DNA of 64,000 nucleotides from positions 62,001 through 126,000 of the forward strand of contig NZ_CP089541.1 of assembly GCF_021233055.1 (NCBI RefSeq), in the 5' to 3' direction. Source of the stretch: Spirosoma oryzicola. GTDB lineage: Bacteria > Bacteroidota > Bacteroidia > Cytophagales > Spirosomataceae. How positions within the stretch are numbered: position 1 is the stretch's first letter; every line of letters starts with the position of its first letter. The notes beneath the pieces were generated by a model. That model had not been told where the DNA came from, did no database searches, and saw nothing but the letters and a program-made list of their open reading frames with translations. The translations under genes and the position numbers were made by a program. This document shows positions 62,206-64,000 of this stretch, piece by piece.

Positions 62206-64000
62206 ATGTTTCTAACGGGCGTCATAATTATTTCAGCCATCTTTATGGGCTGGCTTTTTACTGGATATGCCAACTTACGAGCGGGCAATGCCAGCCACCG
62301 GGTTGGCGATCTGACAACCGGAACGGATGCCGCTGATGCAGCCCATGCCGAACACGAACCGCAAAGCAAACTTCAGAAATACATTTTTTCGGAAGATCAT
62401 AAAACAATTGCCAAGCAATACCTGATCACAGGCATCTTTTGGGCCATAATTGGAATCAGCTTGTCGGTGATGTTTCGGCTTCAGTTAGGCTTCCCTGATA
62501 TGAAAGTTGATTTTTTACGACCGTTACTGGGCGACTGGATAACCGAGTCGGGCAAGATCGATCAGGATTTTTATTTGGAGATGGTGACAATGCATGGAAC
62601 CATAATGGTCTTTTTTGTGCTAACCGCCGGTTTAAGTGGTACCTTCTCCAACTTTCTGATACCTCTTCAGGTGGGTGCCCGCGACATGGCATCGGGGTTT
62701 CTGAACATGCTTTCGTACTGGTTTTTCTTTATAGCCAGCTTGATCATGTTTTCGTCGCTGTTCGTCTACACAGGTCCGGCAGGTGGCGGCTGGGTGATTT
62801 ATCCACCCCTGAGCGCTCTGCCACAGGCGCACAAGGGATCACAATTGGGCATGACGCTCTGGCTGATCAGTATGGCGTTTTTTATTGTGTCACAGTTGCT
62901 GGGCGGAATCAATTACATTACTACAGTCATTAATTTACGCACACGGGGCATGTCCTTCAGCAAGTTACCTTTAACAGTCTGGGGATTTTTCTTAACGGCG
63001 GTTCTGGGCCTGATCTCGTTTCCAGTTCTGTTTTCGGCGGTACTGCTCCTTATCTTCGACCGGCATTTTGGTACAAGCTTTTACCTATCCGAAATCTACA
63101 TCAAAGGTGAAGCGCTTCCCAACGTAGGCGGTAGTCCGATTCTGTTTCAGCATTTATTCTGGTTTCTGGGGCACCCTGAAGTATACATTGTGATACTTCC
63201 TGCCTTTGGTATAACCTCCGAAATCATGGCTACCAATGCGCGTAAACCTATTTTCGGTTACCGGGCCATGATAGCCTCCATGATTGGTATTGCCTTCTTA
63301 TCCTTCATTGTCTGGGGGCATCATATGTTTGTGTCCGGCATGAATCCTTTTTTAGGATCGGTTTTTATGTTTTTGACGCTAATTATTGCCGTTCCATCGG
63401 CAGTTAAAGCCTTTAACTACGTTACGACTCTATGGCGCGGTAATATCCGGTTCACGTCGGCGATGCTGTTCGCCATCGGTTTTGTGTCCTTCTTTATTTC
63501 GGGCGGGGTAACGGGTATTATACTCGGCAACGCAACCCTGGACATTCCGCTGCACGATACGTACTTCGTCGTTGCTCATTTCCACTTGGTCATGGGAGCG
63601 GCTTCGGCCTTTGGACTTCTGGCCGGAACGTATCACTGGTTTCCCAAGATGTTTGGTCGAATGATGAATGAACGATTAGGCTACATTCATTTCTGGCTGA
63701 CCTTCGTGGGCATCTATCTCGTGTTTTTTCCCATGCATTACCTGGGCATTGCTGGTTTTCCGCGTCGTTATTATTCGTTTACGAGCTATGACTTCATGAA
63801 AGGTAAGTTCGCGGATATGAATAGCTTTATTACCATTGCCGCCATTATCACGTTTACGGCGCAATGGATTTTTATCTGGAATTTCTTTTACAGCATCTTC
63901 AAAGGACGCAAGTCTGTCCAGAACCCCTGGCGGTCAAACACCCTCGAATGGACGGCTCCGATCAATCCAGGACATGGCAACTGGCCGGGAGAGTTACCGG
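62206..64000 (+). CDS. ctaD: Cytochrome c oxidase subunit I (heme-copper oxidase), partial
   Basis: This is the catalytic subunit of an A-type heme-copper oxidase, reducing O2 to water with proton pumping. From ATG 62206 it reads open to the right edge. Visible motifs are DHKTIAKQYLITG, MVTMHGTIMVFF (low-spin heme His), GHPEVYIVIL (CuB His and its cross-linked Tyr), WGHHMFVSGM (CuB His pair), and DTYFVVAHFHLVMG with both heme ligands. Before the usual start lies an added hydrophobic segment (about 1-22) and a charged linker of about 40 residues. No subunit II gene is seen upstream. Confidence 0.95.
   Translation, partial: MFLTGVIIISAIFMGWLFTGYANLRAGNASHRVGDLTTGTDAADAAHAEHEPQSKLQKYIFSEDHKTIAKQYLITGIFWAIIGISLSVMFRLQLGFPDMKVDFLRPLLGDWITESGKIDQDFYLEMVTMHGTIMVFFVLTAGLSGTFSNFLIPLQVGARDMASGFLNMLSYWFFFIASLIMFSSLFVYTGPAGGGWVIYPPLSALPQAHKGSQLGMTLWLISMAFFIVSQLLGGINYITTVINLRTRGMSFSKLPLTVWGFFLTAVLGLISFPVLFSAVLLLIFDRHFGTSFYLSEIYIKGEALPNVGGSPILFQHLFWFLGHPEVYIVILPAFGITSEIMATNARKPIFGYRAMIASMIGIAFLSFIVWGHHMFVSGMNPFLGSVFMFLTLIIAVPSAVKAFNYVTTLWRGNIRFTSAMLFAIGFVSFFISGGVTGIILGNATLDIPLHDTYFVVAHFHLVMGAASAFGLLAGTYHWFPKMFGRMMNERLGYIHFWLTFVGIYLVFFPMHYLGIAGFPRRYYSFTSYDFMKGKFADMNSFITIAAIITFTAQWIFIWNFFYSIFKGRKSVQNPWRSNTLEWTAPINPGHGNWPGELP

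Overview
The window looks like chromosomal DNA of a Bacteroidota bacterium, most probably a Cytophagales relative of Spirosoma. The grounds are a SusC/SusD pair with a DUF1735-type lipoprotein, a protein ending in a type IX secretion (T9SS) sorting domain, LytTR/LytS signalling, mostly weak Shine-Dalgarno sequences, and several matches to the Bacteroidota -7 promoter element TAnnTTTG. Base composition is close to even, with a more AT-rich stretch at about 26.4-30.8 kb. No rRNA, tRNA, CRISPR array or intact insertion sequence was seen. Both ends cut through genes: a chelatase ATPase on the left and cytochrome c oxidase subunit I on the right.

Layout. 0-10.3 kb is a cobalamin locus. Two back-to-back B12 riboswitches (6845-7015 minus, 7095-7290 plus) head divergent operons. 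Leftward runs cbiA, then cobN with a fused ferredoxin domain, then a ChlI/ChlD-type ATPase that carries an in-frame A AAA AAA heptamer next to the window edge. Rightward runs a NicO-type cobalt/nickel transporter and then a BtuB-like TonB receptor. 10.3-20.3 kb holds a palindromic repeat element, a divergent SDR/AraC pair, a GH78 rhamnosidase-like enzyme, a LytS/LytTR two-component pair, a cupin, a SnoaL-like protein and an acyltransferase. 20.5-26.4 kb is a complete three-gene RND efflux operon. 26.4-31.7 kb is the AT-rich stretch, with small unknown genes, a Tet(X)-like flavin monooxygenase divergent from an AraC regulator, and a NIPSNAP protein. 32.0-35.0 kb groups a SCO protein, a Met/His-rich lipoprotein and a PepSY protein.

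35.2-39.7 kb is a methionine/folate block: an Lrp regulator, a third B12 riboswitch, metE, and a divergent MTHFR-like gene. The three riboswitches together suggest one cobalamin response covering synthesis, metal uptake, B12 uptake and replacement of B12-dependent methionine synthase. 39.8-43.0 kb is an OmpR/histidine kinase pair followed by four TCTAAY repeats at exact 11-bp spacing just before a small exported protein, which is a good candidate operator. 43.0-52.8 kb resembles a glycan utilisation locus: sialidase, acyltransferase, SGNH esterase-like protein, SusC, SusD and DUF1735. 52.9-62.1 kb carries an exported Gfo/Idh/MocA oxidoreductase, a T9SS cargo with a duplicated domain, a sugar transporter, Nudix, DUF892 and DUF2231 proteins and several lipoproteins, ending in ctaD.

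Many genes end in long perfect hairpins, several of which overlap the stop codon. All family assignments were made by reading motifs without database searches. Start sites were moved from the longest ORF to the best-supported codon where the longer form had no domain or signal-peptide logic.
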